Assembly (NCBI GenBank): GCA_015060555.1
Contig: SUYG01000054.1
Span: 7,021 to 71,020 of the forward strand
Length of the DNA: 64,000 nucleotides
Reading direction: 5' to 3'
Source of the DNA: Physcousia sp015060555
GTDB lineage: Bacteria > Bacteroidota > Bacteroidia > Bacteroidales > Bacteroidaceae
Below, in pieces: positions 1-8,027 of the stretch. Positions within the stretch are counted from its first letter, which is position 1. The number at the start of each line of letters is the position of its first letter. The notes beneath the pieces were generated by a model, which was not told the origin of the DNA, ran no database searches, and worked only from the letters and a program-made list of their open reading frames with translations. Both the position numbers and the translations under genes were made by a program.

Positions 1-16
1 TTCGATAAATGCGTGC

Positions 17-24
17 TATATTTG
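17..24 (+). promoter_or_regulatory. Bacteroidetes -7 promoter box
   Basis: TATATTTG matches the Bacteroidetes -7 consensus TAnnTTTG and is followed by GC, as is common. It lies about 100 bases before the start of the metalloprotease gene. The -33 element would fall at or before the window edge, so only the -7 box can be seen. Confidence 0.5.
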
Positions 25-125
25 CAGCGCGAAACATAAACTATGATGCAAGATGATTGTCGTGATGAACGAATATTCTTGCGTAACCCATAGTGAGTGA
101 TGAGCACCGATTAACATTCAATAAT

Positions 126-806
126 ATGAAAGCTTCTGCGCTGCTTCCATTCCTTTCAATTGCTCTTGTGATTTGCTCTTGTACCTCTAAACCCCAAGAG
201 CAGAATAGAAATGCAGACTGTTCATCCTCCACAAAGATTGAACAAAGAAAAGCGAAGACTCCGACATTACAGATATACACTTATGGAGATTTCCCCAATT
301 CGGTCGCAACTGATTTGCAGAAGAAGCTCCTATGTGTGTTTAATCAGGTGGAGATAAAGGGGCATCTGGATTTTCCTGCTGAAGCTTGGTATGAACCGCG
401 TCAACGTTATCGTGCACCGAAGTTGTTGGACTATCAAGAAACTCTCTTTACTTGTAAAGTACAGGAAAGTGATAAGATAGAATACATTCTTGGATTGACA
501 TCAAAAGATATCAGTCTCAAATACAAGGAGCACGAGGATTGGGGAGTGATGGGGCTGAGTTATCTTGGTCGGGGTGTCTCTGTCATTTCATCATTCCGCT
601 TAGGTGGTATTCAAAAGATGAACAGGGAAAGCTTTTGCAAATTGGCTCTCCACGAACTTGGCCACGCAGCAGGTCTGCCTCATTGTGATAAATCAAAGAC
701 TTGCATCATGAGAGATGCAAAAGGAAAGGATCATTTCCCACAGCTAACAAACTTCTGCGCTTCATGTAAGAACTTCCTTCAAGAACGAGGTTGGAATGTA
801 CAATAG
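126..806 (+). CDS. archaemetzincin-like zinc metalloprotease, lipoprotein
   Basis: Predicted secreted zinc peptidase. The open frame begins at 93, but the ATG at 126 is preferred because it starts directly with a signal sequence (MKASALLPFLSIALVICSC) that ends in a lipobox-like cysteine, so the protein is probably a lipoprotein. Near the C-terminus (about residues 176-187) is HELGHAAGLPHC, followed by CIM and then CASC. This is the archaemetzincin layout: HExxHxxGxxH with a fourth zinc-site cysteine, a Met-turn and a paired CxxC. Spacings differ by one or two residues from the usual archaemetzincin pattern. The three His and Glu needed for catalysis are all present. The substrate is unknown. 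The next gene starts 13 bases downstream, so the two may be co-transcribed. Confidence 0.75.
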   Translation: MKASALLPFLSIALVICSCTSKPQEQNRNADCSSSTKIEQRKAKTPTLQIYTYGDFPNSVATDLQKKLLCVFNQVEIKGHLDFPAEAWYEPRQRYRAPKLLDYQETLFTCKVQESDKIEYILGLTSKDISLKYKEHEDWGVMGLSYLGRGVSVISSFRLGGIQKMNRESFCKLALHELGHAAGLPHCDKSKTCIMRDAKGKDHFPQLTNFCASCKNFLQERGWNVQ

Positions 807-819
807 TAATTCTATCATT

Positions 820-1278
820 ATGAAAAAACTGTGCTTTTGTTTTTACGTCTTTGACCTGCTGATATTGGCGGTCATGGTGTTCTCCATCAACCACGCAATG
901 ACATTTCAGAGTTGGTGGCCGATAATCTTTCTTGACATTGCTCTACTCCTGAGGTTAACGGCTCCTTTCCTGCTGTGCCGAGGGGTTCGTTGGAGGATAT
1001 TGCCTATCGTGGCGTTCACAGCGATATTTGGTTATTTTGTGCTGACAGATGCATTCCATAATGTCATATATCGCATGGCGTTGTATCCTGGGGTTATTCT
1101 TCATAAGGAAAGCCTTTTAAAAGGTGGAAGTTCTTGGAGTGGTCTCAGTAATGGGGAGCTTTTGGTGTGGTGCGTCATCGTATGGACATGGCTGATGCCT
1201 CTGCTTGTCTATGTGATTCAGTTCTCTCGGGATTTTTCGCTCTCCATCAAGAAAAGGACGGTTTCACATGAGAAATGA
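820..1278 (+). CDS. small membrane protein of unknown function
   Basis: A 152-residue protein with about four hydrophobic helices: around residues 5-25, 33-50, 57-75 and 115-135. A short basic tail (SIKKRTVSHEK) suggests a cytoplasmic C-terminus. The ATG at 820 (MKKLCFCFYVF) is preferred over the upstream ATG at 796, which overlaps the preceding gene and would add eight hydrophilic residues. No enzyme motif is recognised. It lies between a secreted metalloprotease and a phosphatase, neither of which reveals its role. Confidence 0.6.
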   Translation: MKKLCFCFYVFDLLILAVMVFSINHAMTFQSWWPIIFLDIALLLRLTAPFLLCRGVRWRILPIVAFTAIFGYFVLTDAFHNVIYRMALYPGVILHKESLLKGGSSWSGLSNGELLVWCVIVWTWLMPLLVYVIQFSRDFSLSIKKRTVSHEK

Positions 1279-1317
1279 GAATAAGTAGTATTCCCATTAC
1301 AGAATCTGCATGATAAA

Positions 1318-2088
1318 ATGAAAGCGCTTGAGTTTCCTGAAGCAAAGGGGATTGTCATGTGTGGTGACATTCATGGCGAGTTCAATGAGCTCGTTTTCAA
1401 ATGCTGCGTCCAGTATGGCATGACGGACACCGTTGTCATCGTGGCAGGGGATAGCGGCTTTGGTTTTGAGAGACAGGGTTATTACGAGTATATATATAAC
1501 CGTAATCGTGGGCGGCTGTCAAAAGCTAATAACTGGCTGCTGATGTTACGCGGCAATCATGATAACCCTGCTTATTTCAACGAGCGTCCCATCACGCATC
1601 AGCGCTTCATGACGCTTCCTGACTACAGCATCGTGCAAGCCTGTGGTCATACCACCCTTTGTGTGGGTGGTGCGGTGTCTGTTGACAGGTCCTATAGATT
1701 GAACAGCGACCGCTACCATTTGCCCAAAGCCGATGAACCGTTGGCGCCGAATGTGTATTGGAAAGACGAGCCTCCGTTCTTTGACATGGAAAAGTTATAT
1801 GCTATCAGTGGGGATTATTCCATCGATACGGTCGTTACACATACCGCACCATCTTTCTGTGAATTGACGACAAAACAAGGACTCGATAATTGGGTGATGA
1901 AGGATGAAGACCTTTTGGAACAGGTAAAGAAGGAACGGCAGACGATGGATGACCTTCACCATTACCTGAAAGCCAAAAGCCATCCTCTTCGCCACTGGTT
2001 CTATGGGCACTTTCACCAGAGCTGGCATCAGGAGATTGATGGCGTGCAATACAATATGCTCGACATCATGGAGCTGAGGGAACTATGA
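1318..2088 (+). CDS. calcineurin-like metallophosphoesterase
   Basis: Cytoplasmic phosphoesterase of the calcineurin-like superfamily. The metal-binding motifs appear in order: GDIHGEF near residue 17, GDSGFG near 44, GNHDNP near 79, THTAPS near 180 and GHFHQSW near 230. These supply the Asp, His and Asn ligands of a binuclear metal centre. At 256 residues it has the usual single-domain length and no signal peptide. The substrate cannot be read from sequence; relatives cleave phosphodiesters, phosphoproteins or dinucleotides. Confidence 0.85.
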   Translation: MKALEFPEAKGIVMCGDIHGEFNELVFKCCVQYGMTDTVVIVAGDSGFGFERQGYYEYIYNRNRGRLSKANNWLLMLRGNHDNPAYFNERPITHQRFMTLPDYSIVQACGHTTLCVGGAVSVDRSYRLNSDRYHLPKADEPLAPNVYWKDEPPFFDMEKLYAISGDYSIDTVVTHTAPSFCELTTKQGLDNWVMKDEDLLEQVKKERQTMDDLHHYLKAKSHPLRHWFYGHFHQSWHQEIDGVQYNMLDIMELREL

Positions 2089-2366
2089 GGGGTAGAATAC
2101 AGGAAGCATGGGGACTATAGTCCGCTATGGTATATAAAGTTCATAAGCGCACCCTCTACAGTGTCTGCGCGTAGGGACTATAGAGGGTAAGGCGAGGGAG
2201 TAGTAGTGTCTTTCGTTTAGGGCTAGAAAAAACTTTTGCGGAAAACTATACGAACCCTACGCAGGCGGCTCCTTCATCGCCAGCCTACGCTTGCGCTATG
2301 AACCGATTACAGCTTGTAGTCCACTTTAATCACCTGCACACGCAGGCGCTGGCTCCTCAGTTCACA

Positions 2367-2553
2367 AGAGCAATCTCTTCAGTCCATAAGAGCAAGCTCT
2401 TATTGATTTTCTCACTGGTGAGAAAATATTTTCTCATAGGTGAGAAACGTTTTTGCCACTGGTGGCAAAAGGTTTTGCCATTGGTGGCAAAAAGCATCAA
2501 GCCTTATGGATTGCGCTTGAAGGATATGGGGATTGCGCTTGAAGGATATGGGG
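2367..2553. repeat. cluster of short hairpins followed by a 22-bp direct repeat
   Basis: The 540-base gap between the phosphatase and the cobalamin cluster holds a dense row of small inverted repeats: an agag/ctct hairpin near 2367, aagagc/gctctt at 2388-2402, TTTTCTCAC/GTGAGAAAA at 2407-2426, a variant at 2429-2447, TTTTGCCAC/GTGGCAAAA at 2451-2470 and a variant at 2473-2492. They are followed by two copies of a 22-base repeat (attgcgcttgaaggatat) at 2509-2531 and 2531-2553. An open frame of 88 codons crosses this block but consists of repeat sequence, so it is not called as a gene. The rest of the gap (2089-2366) holds a palindrome, ggactatagtcc, and no gene. Confidence 0.8.
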
Positions 2554-2610
2554 GAGTGTGCTAGAAGATATAAATTTCGTTAATCGTGTGGCTATGTCAC
2601 GCTTTTTTCG

Positions 2611-2618
2611 TACTTTTG
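2611..2618 (+). promoter_or_regulatory. promoter of the cobalamin cluster
   Basis: TACTTTTG fits TAnnTTTG and lies 10 bases before the cobJ-cobH ATG at 2628, giving a very short leader. No clear TTTG -33 box was found at the usual distance. No cobalamin riboswitch fold was recognised here. Confidence 0.55.
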
Positions 2619-2627
2619 CGCACAGAT

Positions 2628-4127
2628 ATGGGAAAGATAATTGTTGCAGGCATAGGTCCTGGTAGTCCTGAGGACATCACCCCAGCAGTGCTCGAAGCAG
2701 TGCGGGAGGCAGATGTCGTGGTGGGCTATAAATATTATTTTCAGTTTGTTGAGGCTTACGTGAAGGCTGACTGCGAGTGCATCGACACGGGCATGAAACG
2801 TGAACGCGAGCGTGCTGAGATGGCCTTCCAACTGGCCGAACAAGGCAAGGCGGTGGTGGTCATCTCCAGCGGCGATGCAGGCATCTATGGGATGGCACCG
2901 CTGCTGTATGAGATGGCGCAAGAACGTTTGAATGCGACGGGTAAACCGTTGCACGCAAACGATGATGGCAGAACGGTTGAGATTTCCGTTCTGCCGGGTA
3001 TCTCTGCTTTCCAGAAGGCGGCATCTCTGCTGGGCGCGCCCATAGGACACGACCTCTGCATCATCTCGCTCTCAGACCTGATGACGCCGTGGTCGCGCAT
3101 TGAGAAGCGCATCAGGGCGGCTGCTGTGGGCGACTTCGTCACGGCCATCTACAATCCCAAGTCGCATGGTCGCTACTGGCAGCTCTACCGTCTCATAGAA
3201 CTCTTCCTGCAGGAAGGGCGCAGCGCCGAGACTCCCGTGGGTTATGTGCGGCAAGCCGGACGCCCGGAGCAGGAAGTGAAGGTGACGACGCTGGGCGCCT
3301 TCGACCCCGAGGACGTGGATATGTTCACGGTCGTCATCATTGGCAATAGTCAGAGTTATATAGGGGAGCCCCTCTCTAGCTCCCCCCGTGGGGGGGAGGA
3401 CAAAGAGCAGCAGGCTGTCTTCATCACGCCACGCGGCTACTATAACAATGAAAAGTTAAAAGGTAAAAATGAAAAATTAGGGCCAGGTCAACAGATTATG
3501 AATGAATCGTTTCGCACGATTCTGTCTGAGATGAAGCACCCCGATGTGCCCACGTGGCGCCTGTGGCCGCTGCTGCACGCCATTCATACGACGGTGGATT
3601 TCGGCATGGAGGAGTGCCTGTGGATGGACGATCGTGCCACGGAGCTCCTATATAACAAGGTGGCTGACGGCAGCCTCAAGCATATCGTCACCGACGTGAC
3701 GATGGCGGCTGCCGGCATCCGCAAGGGCGCCCTGCAGCGCCTTGGCATCGAGGTTCACTGCTACATCAACGACCCCCGCACGAAACAGCTGGCGGACGAG
3801 ACGGGGGTAACCCGCAGCCAGGCGTGCATGCGCTTGGCTGCCGAGGAATACCCCGATGCCCTCTATGTCGTAGGCAATGCGCCCACAGCCCTCTTCGAGA
3901 TCTGTGACCTCGTGCGCAAGGGCAAGCTCCATCCTGCAGGCATCATCGCTGCCCCCGTCGGCTTCGTCCATGTCTGCGAGAGCAAGCACGCCGTGAAGAC
4001 CCTGCGCGATATCCCCAAGATGATTGTAGAGGGCCGCAAGGGCGGCAGCAACCTCGCCGCCACGCTCGTCAACAGTATCCTCACTTACGACGACGCAGAA
4101 CAGTTGAAGGCGGGAAGGGATGTGTGA
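2628..4127 (+). CDS. cobJ-cobH: precorrin-3B C17-methyltransferase / precorrin-8X methylmutase fusion
   Basis: Two corrin-ring enzymes in one 499-residue chain. Residues 1 to about 245 are a SAM-dependent methyltransferase of the CobJ/CbiH type: N-terminal GKIIVAGIGPGSPEDITP, then VISSGDAGIYGMAP and VLPGISAFQKAAS. It contracts the ring after methylating C17. Residues from about 291 (MNESFRTIL) are CobH/CbiC methylmutase, with the candidate catalytic His in LLHAIHTTVDF (about residue 320). The ATG at 2628 is chosen because it begins exactly at the family's usual N-terminus and follows the promoter; an upstream in-frame start at 2586 would precede the promoter. The linker (residues about 248-290) carries a GC-rich palindromic element and an AT-rich stretch (NEKLKGKNEKL), neither part of either family. 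First gene of the cluster. Confidence 0.92.
   Translation: MGKIIVAGIGPGSPEDITPAVLEAVREADVVVGYKYYFQFVEAYVKADCECIDTGMKRERERAEMAFQLAEQGKAVVVISSGDAGIYGMAPLLYEMAQERLNATGKPLHANDDGRTVEISVLPGISAFQKAASLLGAPIGHDLCIISLSDLMTPWSRIEKRIRAAAVGDFVTAIYNPKSHGRYWQLYRLIELFLQEGRSAETPVGYVRQAGRPEQEVKVTTLGAFDPEDVDMFTVVIIGNSQSYIGEPLSSSPRGGEDKEQQAVFITPRGYYNNEKLKGKNEKLGPGQQIMNESFRTILSEMKHPDVPTWRLWPLLHAIHTTVDFGMEECLWMDDRATELLYNKVADGSLKHIVTDVTMAAAGIRKGALQRLGIEVHCYINDPRTKQLADETGVTRSQACMRLAAEEYPDALYVVGNAPTALFEICDLVRKGKLHPAGIIAAPVGFVHVCESKHAVKTLRDIPKMIVEGRKGGSNLAATLVNSILTYDDAEQLKAGRDV
3369..3401. repeat. in-frame GC-rich palindromic element in cobJ-cobH linker
   Basis: Contains the hairpin ctccccccg/gggggggag. All but one of its 33 bases are identical to 37810-37842 inside asnB, an unrelated gene. 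It lies exactly between the two fused enzyme domains and is translated without a stop. Confidence 0.85.
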
Positions 4128-4177
4128 GGAATGAAGAGTGAAGAATGAAGAATGTATTAATCATTTATAATAACATT

Positions 4178-4576
4178 ATGATGAAAAAGTTTTTTATGGC
4201 ATTCGCTGTAGCGATGCTTTCTCTCACTGCCAATGCGCAGGACATTTTCGGAACATGGGTCACTGGCGACGGTGATGGCAATGTGGAAATCTATGAGTCC
4301 AACGGTAAGGTCTATGGTAAGGTCGTGTGGCTGGCCAAAGGTCCGGACACGCGCGACACGCATAACCCCGACGCTGCGCTCAAGAACCGTAAGCTGGTGG
4401 GCGTAAACCTCCTCAGCGGCCTCACGAAGAAGGATAAGAAATGGGAAGGTGGCAAGGTGTATGACCCCAAGAGCGGCAAGACCTACAAGTGCTCCATCTG
4501 GCTCGACGGCAAGGACTTGAAGGTGCGCGGCTATCTGGGCCTCTTCCACGCCACGCAGACCTGGAAGCGGAAATAG
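4178..4576 (+). CDS. small secreted DUF2147-type protein
   Basis: A 132-residue exported protein. The chosen ATG at 4178 (or the one immediately after) opens a classical signal peptide, MKKFFMAFAVAMLSLTANAQ, cleaved before DIFGTW. The mature part has the DUF2147 pattern: an early GTWVTGDGDGNVEIYESNGKVYGK segment and a late GYLGLFHATQTWKR ending. The family's biochemical role is unknown. It sits on the same strand inside the cobalamin cluster, 50 bases after cobJ-cobH and 12 bases before cobL. Nothing in its sequence suggests a corrin function, so it may simply be a passenger. Confidence 0.75.
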   Translation: MMKKFFMAFAVAMLSLTANAQDIFGTWVTGDGDGNVEIYESNGKVYGKVVWLAKGPDTRDTHNPDAALKNRKLVGVNLLSGLTKKDKKWEGGKVYDPKSGKTYKCSIWLDGKDLKVRGYLGLFHATQTWKRK

Positions 4577-4588
4577 GAAGCACAGGCC

Positions 4589-5920
4589 ATGCCACGGTTC
4601 ATCGTCATAGGTATCACAGACAACCCGCGCCCCTGGTTCCCTCCTGAAGTGCAGGAGGTAATCCGGAAGGTGAAGGTGTTTTCGGGTGGCAAGCGCCACC
4701 ACGAAATCGTGGCACCGTTGCTGCCCGAGGGCGCTGAGTGGATAGATATCACGGTGCCGCTGGAAAAAGTGTTCAATGACTATCGTATTCGCAGCAACGC
4801 TGCGAATACGATAGTTGTATTTGCTTCCGGCGACCCGTTGTTCTTCGGCTTCGCGAACACCCTGAAGCGTGAGTTCCCGGAGGCAGAGATGCAGGTGTTC
4901 CCCACGTTCAACTCGCTGCAGATGCTGGCGCACAGGCTGGTGATTCCGTACCACGATATGCGCATCGTCTCGCTGACGGGACGCCCGTGGCAGGAGTTCG
5001 ACCGTGCGCTGATAGAGCGGGCACCGAAGATTGGTGTGCTCACCGATAAGGCACACACACCGGCTGCCATCGCCCAGCGGATGCTGGAGTATGGCTACAC
5101 CTATTATAATATGTGTGTGGGCGAACATCTCGGCAATCCTGAAAGGGAGCGCGTGACGACCTTGACGCTGAACGAGGCGGCAGGGAAAGAGTTCGCGATG
5201 CCGAATTGCGTGATTCTCGACGGGCAAACCGTCGAGCGCACTGGGATATTCGGCATTCCGGATTCCTCCTTCGCATTGTTGGACGGGCGCGAGAAGATGA
5301 TTACGAAGATGCCGATACGGTTGCTGACGCTGCAGGCGTTGGAGTTGCCCACGAAGAAGGTGTTCTGGGACATAGGAGCCTGCACGGGCAGCGTGAGCAT
5401 TGAGGCGCGCCTGCTGTTTCCGCATCTGCATATCGAGGCTTTCGAGATTCGTCCGGAGTGCGAGGGCATCATTAAAGAGAATGCAAGAAGGTTCGGAGCG
5501 ATGGGAATCAATGTGCATATAGGGGATTTCGAAGACTCTCTCCCCGCCCTCCCTATGAGGGAGGGAGTGGTCACCTTTGACAATGACAAAGCGGACGCCT
5601 GCTCAGAACAAATCACTTCCTCCCTCATAGGGAGGGCGGGGGGAGAGTCTCCCGATGCAGTGTTTATCGGTGGCCATGGGGGGAAGCTGAAGGCGATCAT
5701 GGCGAAGGTGGTGAGGGTGATGGCGCCCGGCGGGGTGATTGTGATGAACAGCGTCACCACACCCGTAGTGGAACAGATGACGAACCATCGCCCCAGCAGC
5801 CACCAGCTGTGGGATGAGGCGTGCCGCGAATTGGGCCTCAGACAAGTACCGCCTGTGCACGTCGCCATCGATGAATATCATCCCATCGAGATATTGAAGG
5901 CGTATAAACCAATTCTTTAG
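4589..5920 (+). CDS. cobL: precorrin-6B C5,15-methyltransferase, decarboxylating (CbiE-CbiT)
   Basis: Bifunctional methyltransferase that methylates C5 and C15 of the corrin ring and removes the C12 acetate carboxyl. The N-terminal half is CbiE (FASGDPLFFGFANTL near residue 80). The C-terminal half is CbiT, with the SAM motif FWDIGACTGSVSIEA from about residue 260 and the late motif DAVFIGGHGGKL. Two foreign in-frame insertions are visible: RIRSNAANTI at residues about 64-76, from a near-perfect DNA palindrome, and a 116-base inverted-repeat element at residues about 316-354, placed between the CbiT GDF strand and the PDAVFIGG strand. Both interrupt otherwise conserved sequence, yet the frame stays open. 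Confidence 0.92.
   Translation: MPRFIVIGITDNPRPWFPPEVQEVIRKVKVFSGGKRHHEIVAPLLPEGAEWIDITVPLEKVFNDYRIRSNAANTIVVFASGDPLFFGFANTLKREFPEAEMQVFPTFNSLQMLAHRLVIPYHDMRIVSLTGRPWQEFDRALIERAPKIGVLTDKAHTPAAIAQRMLEYGYTYYNMCVGEHLGNPERERVTTLTLNEAAGKEFAMPNCVILDGQTVERTGIFGIPDSSFALLDGREKMITKMPIRLLTLQALELPTKKVFWDIGACTGSVSIEARLLFPHLHIEAFEIRPECEGIIKENARRFGAMGINVHIGDFEDSLPALPMREGVVTFDNDKADACSEQITSSLIGRAGGESPDAVFIGGHGGKLKAIMAKVVRVMAPGGVIVMNSVTTPVVEQMTNHRPSSHQLWDEACRELGLRQVPPVHVAIDEYHPIEILKAYKPIL
4779..4815. repeat. 17-bp-arm perfect palindrome within cobL
   Basis: Arms actatcgtattcgcagc and gctgcgaatacgatagt are exact reverse complements around a 3-base loop (aac). It is less GC-rich than the other elements, so it belongs to a different type. 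It is translated as an insertion immediately before the conserved SGDPLFFG motif. Confidence 0.9.
5534..5649. repeat. paired inverted-arm element within cobL
   Basis: Left arm 5534-5568 and right arm 5615-5649 are about 35 bases each and nearly exact reverse complements (core ccccgccctccctatgaggg). Each arm also contains its own small hairpin (ccctcc/ggaggg). The 46-base spacer encodes TFDNDKADACSEQ. The whole element is read in frame. Confidence 0.92.
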
Positions 5921-5972
5921 TACTAAAGTGCCTAAATACTGGTTTTGAATGTTTTATGATTTGCATTAACAG

Positions 5973-8027
5973 ATGAAGATAGCAGTTGTACAAGTGAGCG
6001 AGGCGGGAAGCCTCATCGCGCAAAAGCTCCATCGCGAATACGATGCAACGATCCTTGAGCGCTGCAACGTGGGCGAGCGTTGGAAGGACTATGATGCCTT
6101 CGTGTTCATCAGCGCGATGGGCATTTGTGTCCGCACCATTGCTCCCTATATCGAGGACAAGCACACCGACCCAGCGGTGGTGTGCATCGACAGCATGGGT
6201 CACAATGTGGTGGCAGTGCTGAGCGGTCATGTGGGCGGCGCCAACGCCTTGACGCACGAGATGGCAGACTTGCTTGACGCTCATGAGGTCATCACCACGC
6301 AGAGCGACAACGCAGGGTTGTGGGCGCTGGACACGCTGGCCGAACGCTACAGATGGGGCCTCGTGGGCAACCCCAATGACATGAATGAAAGCGTTATCGC
6401 TTTCGTGAACCGCGAGCCTACGGCGCTGCTCATAGAGGCTCGCGATGAAGGTACAGACTACATGGAGGCCACATTGCCAGAGCATGTGACCGTCATCAAC
6501 GATATCAGCGAGGCAGCCTCAGGAAACTACAAGTTGCTAATCATCGTGTCGCCCTACGAGCGCACAGCGCCCGAGGGTGTGTTGTGCGTTCACTATATTC
6601 CTTTCGTAGGCGTGATGGGCTTCGGCCTGGCACATCATCCTGATGACTACGAGGATATCTACGACCAGATGAACCGCGCCCTCACGGAGCGCGGCGTACT
6701 GCCCTGTGCGCTGCGCTACTGCACCATCGATGTGAAGCGCGACGAGCCTTTCATCCGGGTGCTGGAAGAGGAGAAAGACATCACGGTGGAGTTCTTTACG
6801 GCAGAACAACTGGCTGCAGTGGAGGTGCCGAATCCCAGCGACACGGTGGCGAAGCACGTAGGCACCCCCAGTGTCTGCGAGGCTGCGGCCATCCTGGGGT
6901 CCGGCGGCGGTGAGCTGATTGTGCCTAAGATGAAGGGCAAGAACTGGACGGCGGCGCTGGCGATAAGGAAAAGACCCGGACCCTCCCCCCTGCCCCTCCC
7001 TTGTAGGGAGGGGAGTAATTACCTTCAGGGCGAGGGGAACTTTAGGGAGGGGAGTAATTACCTTCAGGACGAGGGGAACTTTAGGGAGGGGAGCAATAGC
7101 CTTCAGGGCGAGGGGAACTTTAGGGAGGGGAGTAATAGCCTTCAGGGCGAGGGGAACTTTAGGGAGGGGAGTAATAGCCTTCAGGGCGAGAGATTAAACT
7201 TGGCGGATGCCGGCTCAGCAGAAACTACTCCCCGCCCTACAAGGGAGGGGCAGGGGGGAGGGTCCCGGTCCGGTTTCATTGAGATTGTCGGTGCCGGCCC
7301 TGGCGACCCGGACCTCGTCTCTGTCCGCGGCCGTAAGATGCTGGAGCAGGCAGACCTGATTCTATATGCGGGTTCGCTGGTGCCCAAGGCACTGACGGAG
7401 TGTCATAAGGAGGGCGCTGTGGTGCGCAGCTCGGCGGACATGAATCTCGAAGAGCAGTGCGCACTGATGAAGGCACACTACGACAAAGGACATTTCATTG
7501 TGCGGTTGCACACCGGTGACCCCTGCATCTTCGGCACCATCCAGGAGCAGATGGCTTTCTTCGACAAGGAGGGGATGCGCTATCATATCACCCCTGGCAT
7601 CAGCAGCTTCCTGGCTGCGGCGGCTGAGTTGCGGAGTCAGTTCACCATCCCCGAACGCACACAGACCATCATCCTGACACGTGGCGAGGGCCGCACACCG
7701 ATGCCCGAGAAGGAGCAGCTGCATCTGTTGGCAAGGAGCCAATCCACGATGTGCATCTTCCTCTCGGCAGCCATCGTGGACGACGTGCAGCGCGAGCTCC
7801 TCCGGGAATACCCCGAGGACACGCCCGTGGCGGCTTGCTACCATCTGACGTGGCCCGACCAGAAGATCTATCGCGGTGTGCTGAAGGACCTGGCGAAGAT
7901 GGTTCACGACAACCACCTCACGCTCACCACGATGCTCGTCGTGGGCGAGGCCATCGACAACCGCAAGGGACTCTCGGAGCTGTATAACAAGCACTTCACA
8001 CACTTGTTCCGCAGGGGAGAGGGTTGA
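5973..8027 (+). CDS. cbiG-cobM: cobalt-precorrin-5A hydrolase / precorrin-4 C11-methyltransferase fusion
   Basis: Fusion of CbiG (residues 1 to about 335) and CobM/CbiF (about 432-684). CbiG opens the delta-lactone of cobalt-precorrin-5A and marks the anaerobic, early-cobalt route; recognisable parts are FVFISAMGICVRTIAPY, SGHVGGANALTHEMA and the C-terminal EAAAILGSGGGELIVPK. CobM methylates C11; it starts GFIEIVGAGPGDPDLVSVRG and has GDPCIFGTIQEQM and TPGISSFLAAAAEL. Between them lies a 96-residue foreign linker, produced by an inverted-repeat element whose spacer has expanded into five copies of a 39-base repeat (EGSNxLQGEGNFR). The gene follows cobL by 52 bases. Confidence 0.92.
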   Translation: MKIAVVQVSEAGSLIAQKLHREYDATILERCNVGERWKDYDAFVFISAMGICVRTIAPYIEDKHTDPAVVCIDSMGHNVVAVLSGHVGGANALTHEMADLLDAHEVITTQSDNAGLWALDTLAERYRWGLVGNPNDMNESVIAFVNREPTALLIEARDEGTDYMEATLPEHVTVINDISEAASGNYKLLIIVSPYERTAPEGVLCVHYIPFVGVMGFGLAHHPDDYEDIYDQMNRALTERGVLPCALRYCTIDVKRDEPFIRVLEEEKDITVEFFTAEQLAAVEVPNPSDTVAKHVGTPSVCEAAAILGSGGGELIVPKMKGKNWTAALAIRKRPGPSPLPLPCREGSNYLQGEGNFREGSNYLQDEGNFREGSNSLQGEGNFREGSNSLQGEGNFREGSNSLQGERLNLADAGSAETTPRPTREGQGGGSRSGFIEIVGAGPGDPDLVSVRGRKMLEQADLILYAGSLVPKALTECHKEGAVVRSSADMNLEEQCALMKAHYDKGHFIVRLHTGDPCIFGTIQEQMAFFDKEGMRYHITPGISSFLAAAAELRSQFTIPERTQTIILTRGEGRTPMPEKEQLHLLARSQSTMCIFLSAAIVDDVQRELLREYPEDTPVAACYHLTWPDQKIYRGVLKDLAKMVHDNHLTLTTMLVVGEAIDNRKGLSELYNKHFTHLFRRGEG
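6978..7265. repeat. expanded paired inverted-arm element at the cbiG-cobM junction
   Basis: Left arm 6978-7012 and right arm 7231-7265 are reverse complements with one mismatch over about 35 bases (core ccctgcccctcccttgta). The spacer is filled mostly by tandem 39-base repeats. It occupies the full linker between two fused enzymes and is open in the gene's frame. Confidence 0.93.
7008..7193. repeat. 39-bp tandem repeat, five copies
   Basis: Copies begin at 7008, 7047, 7086, 7125 and 7164; the last is shortened. Each encodes EGSN(Y/S)LQ(G/D)EGNFR. Copies differ by a few substitutions only, which suggests recent amplification. The repeat unit contains the gggagggg motif of the flanking arms. 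Confidence 0.93.

Noticed and set aside
2451..2470. GCCACTG resembling a cobalamin riboswitch B12 box upstream of cobJ-cobH
   Set aside because: The bases are part of a simple gccac/gtggc hairpin repeated next to variants; no surrounding riboswitch stems were recognised.
2298..2564. 88-codon open frame before cobJ-cobH
   Set aside because: It is made of the hairpin and direct-repeat cluster and has no protein-like features.
3366..3500. Intein or group II intron as the cause of the insertions in enzymes
   Set aside because: The insertions are 12-96 residues, lack splicing motifs and recur as short palindromes, so inteins and introns do not fit.
7008..7193. Possible CRISPR array from evenly spaced repeats
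   Set aside because: The 39-base units are contiguous, with no unique spacers, lie inside a coding frame, and no cas genes are nearby.
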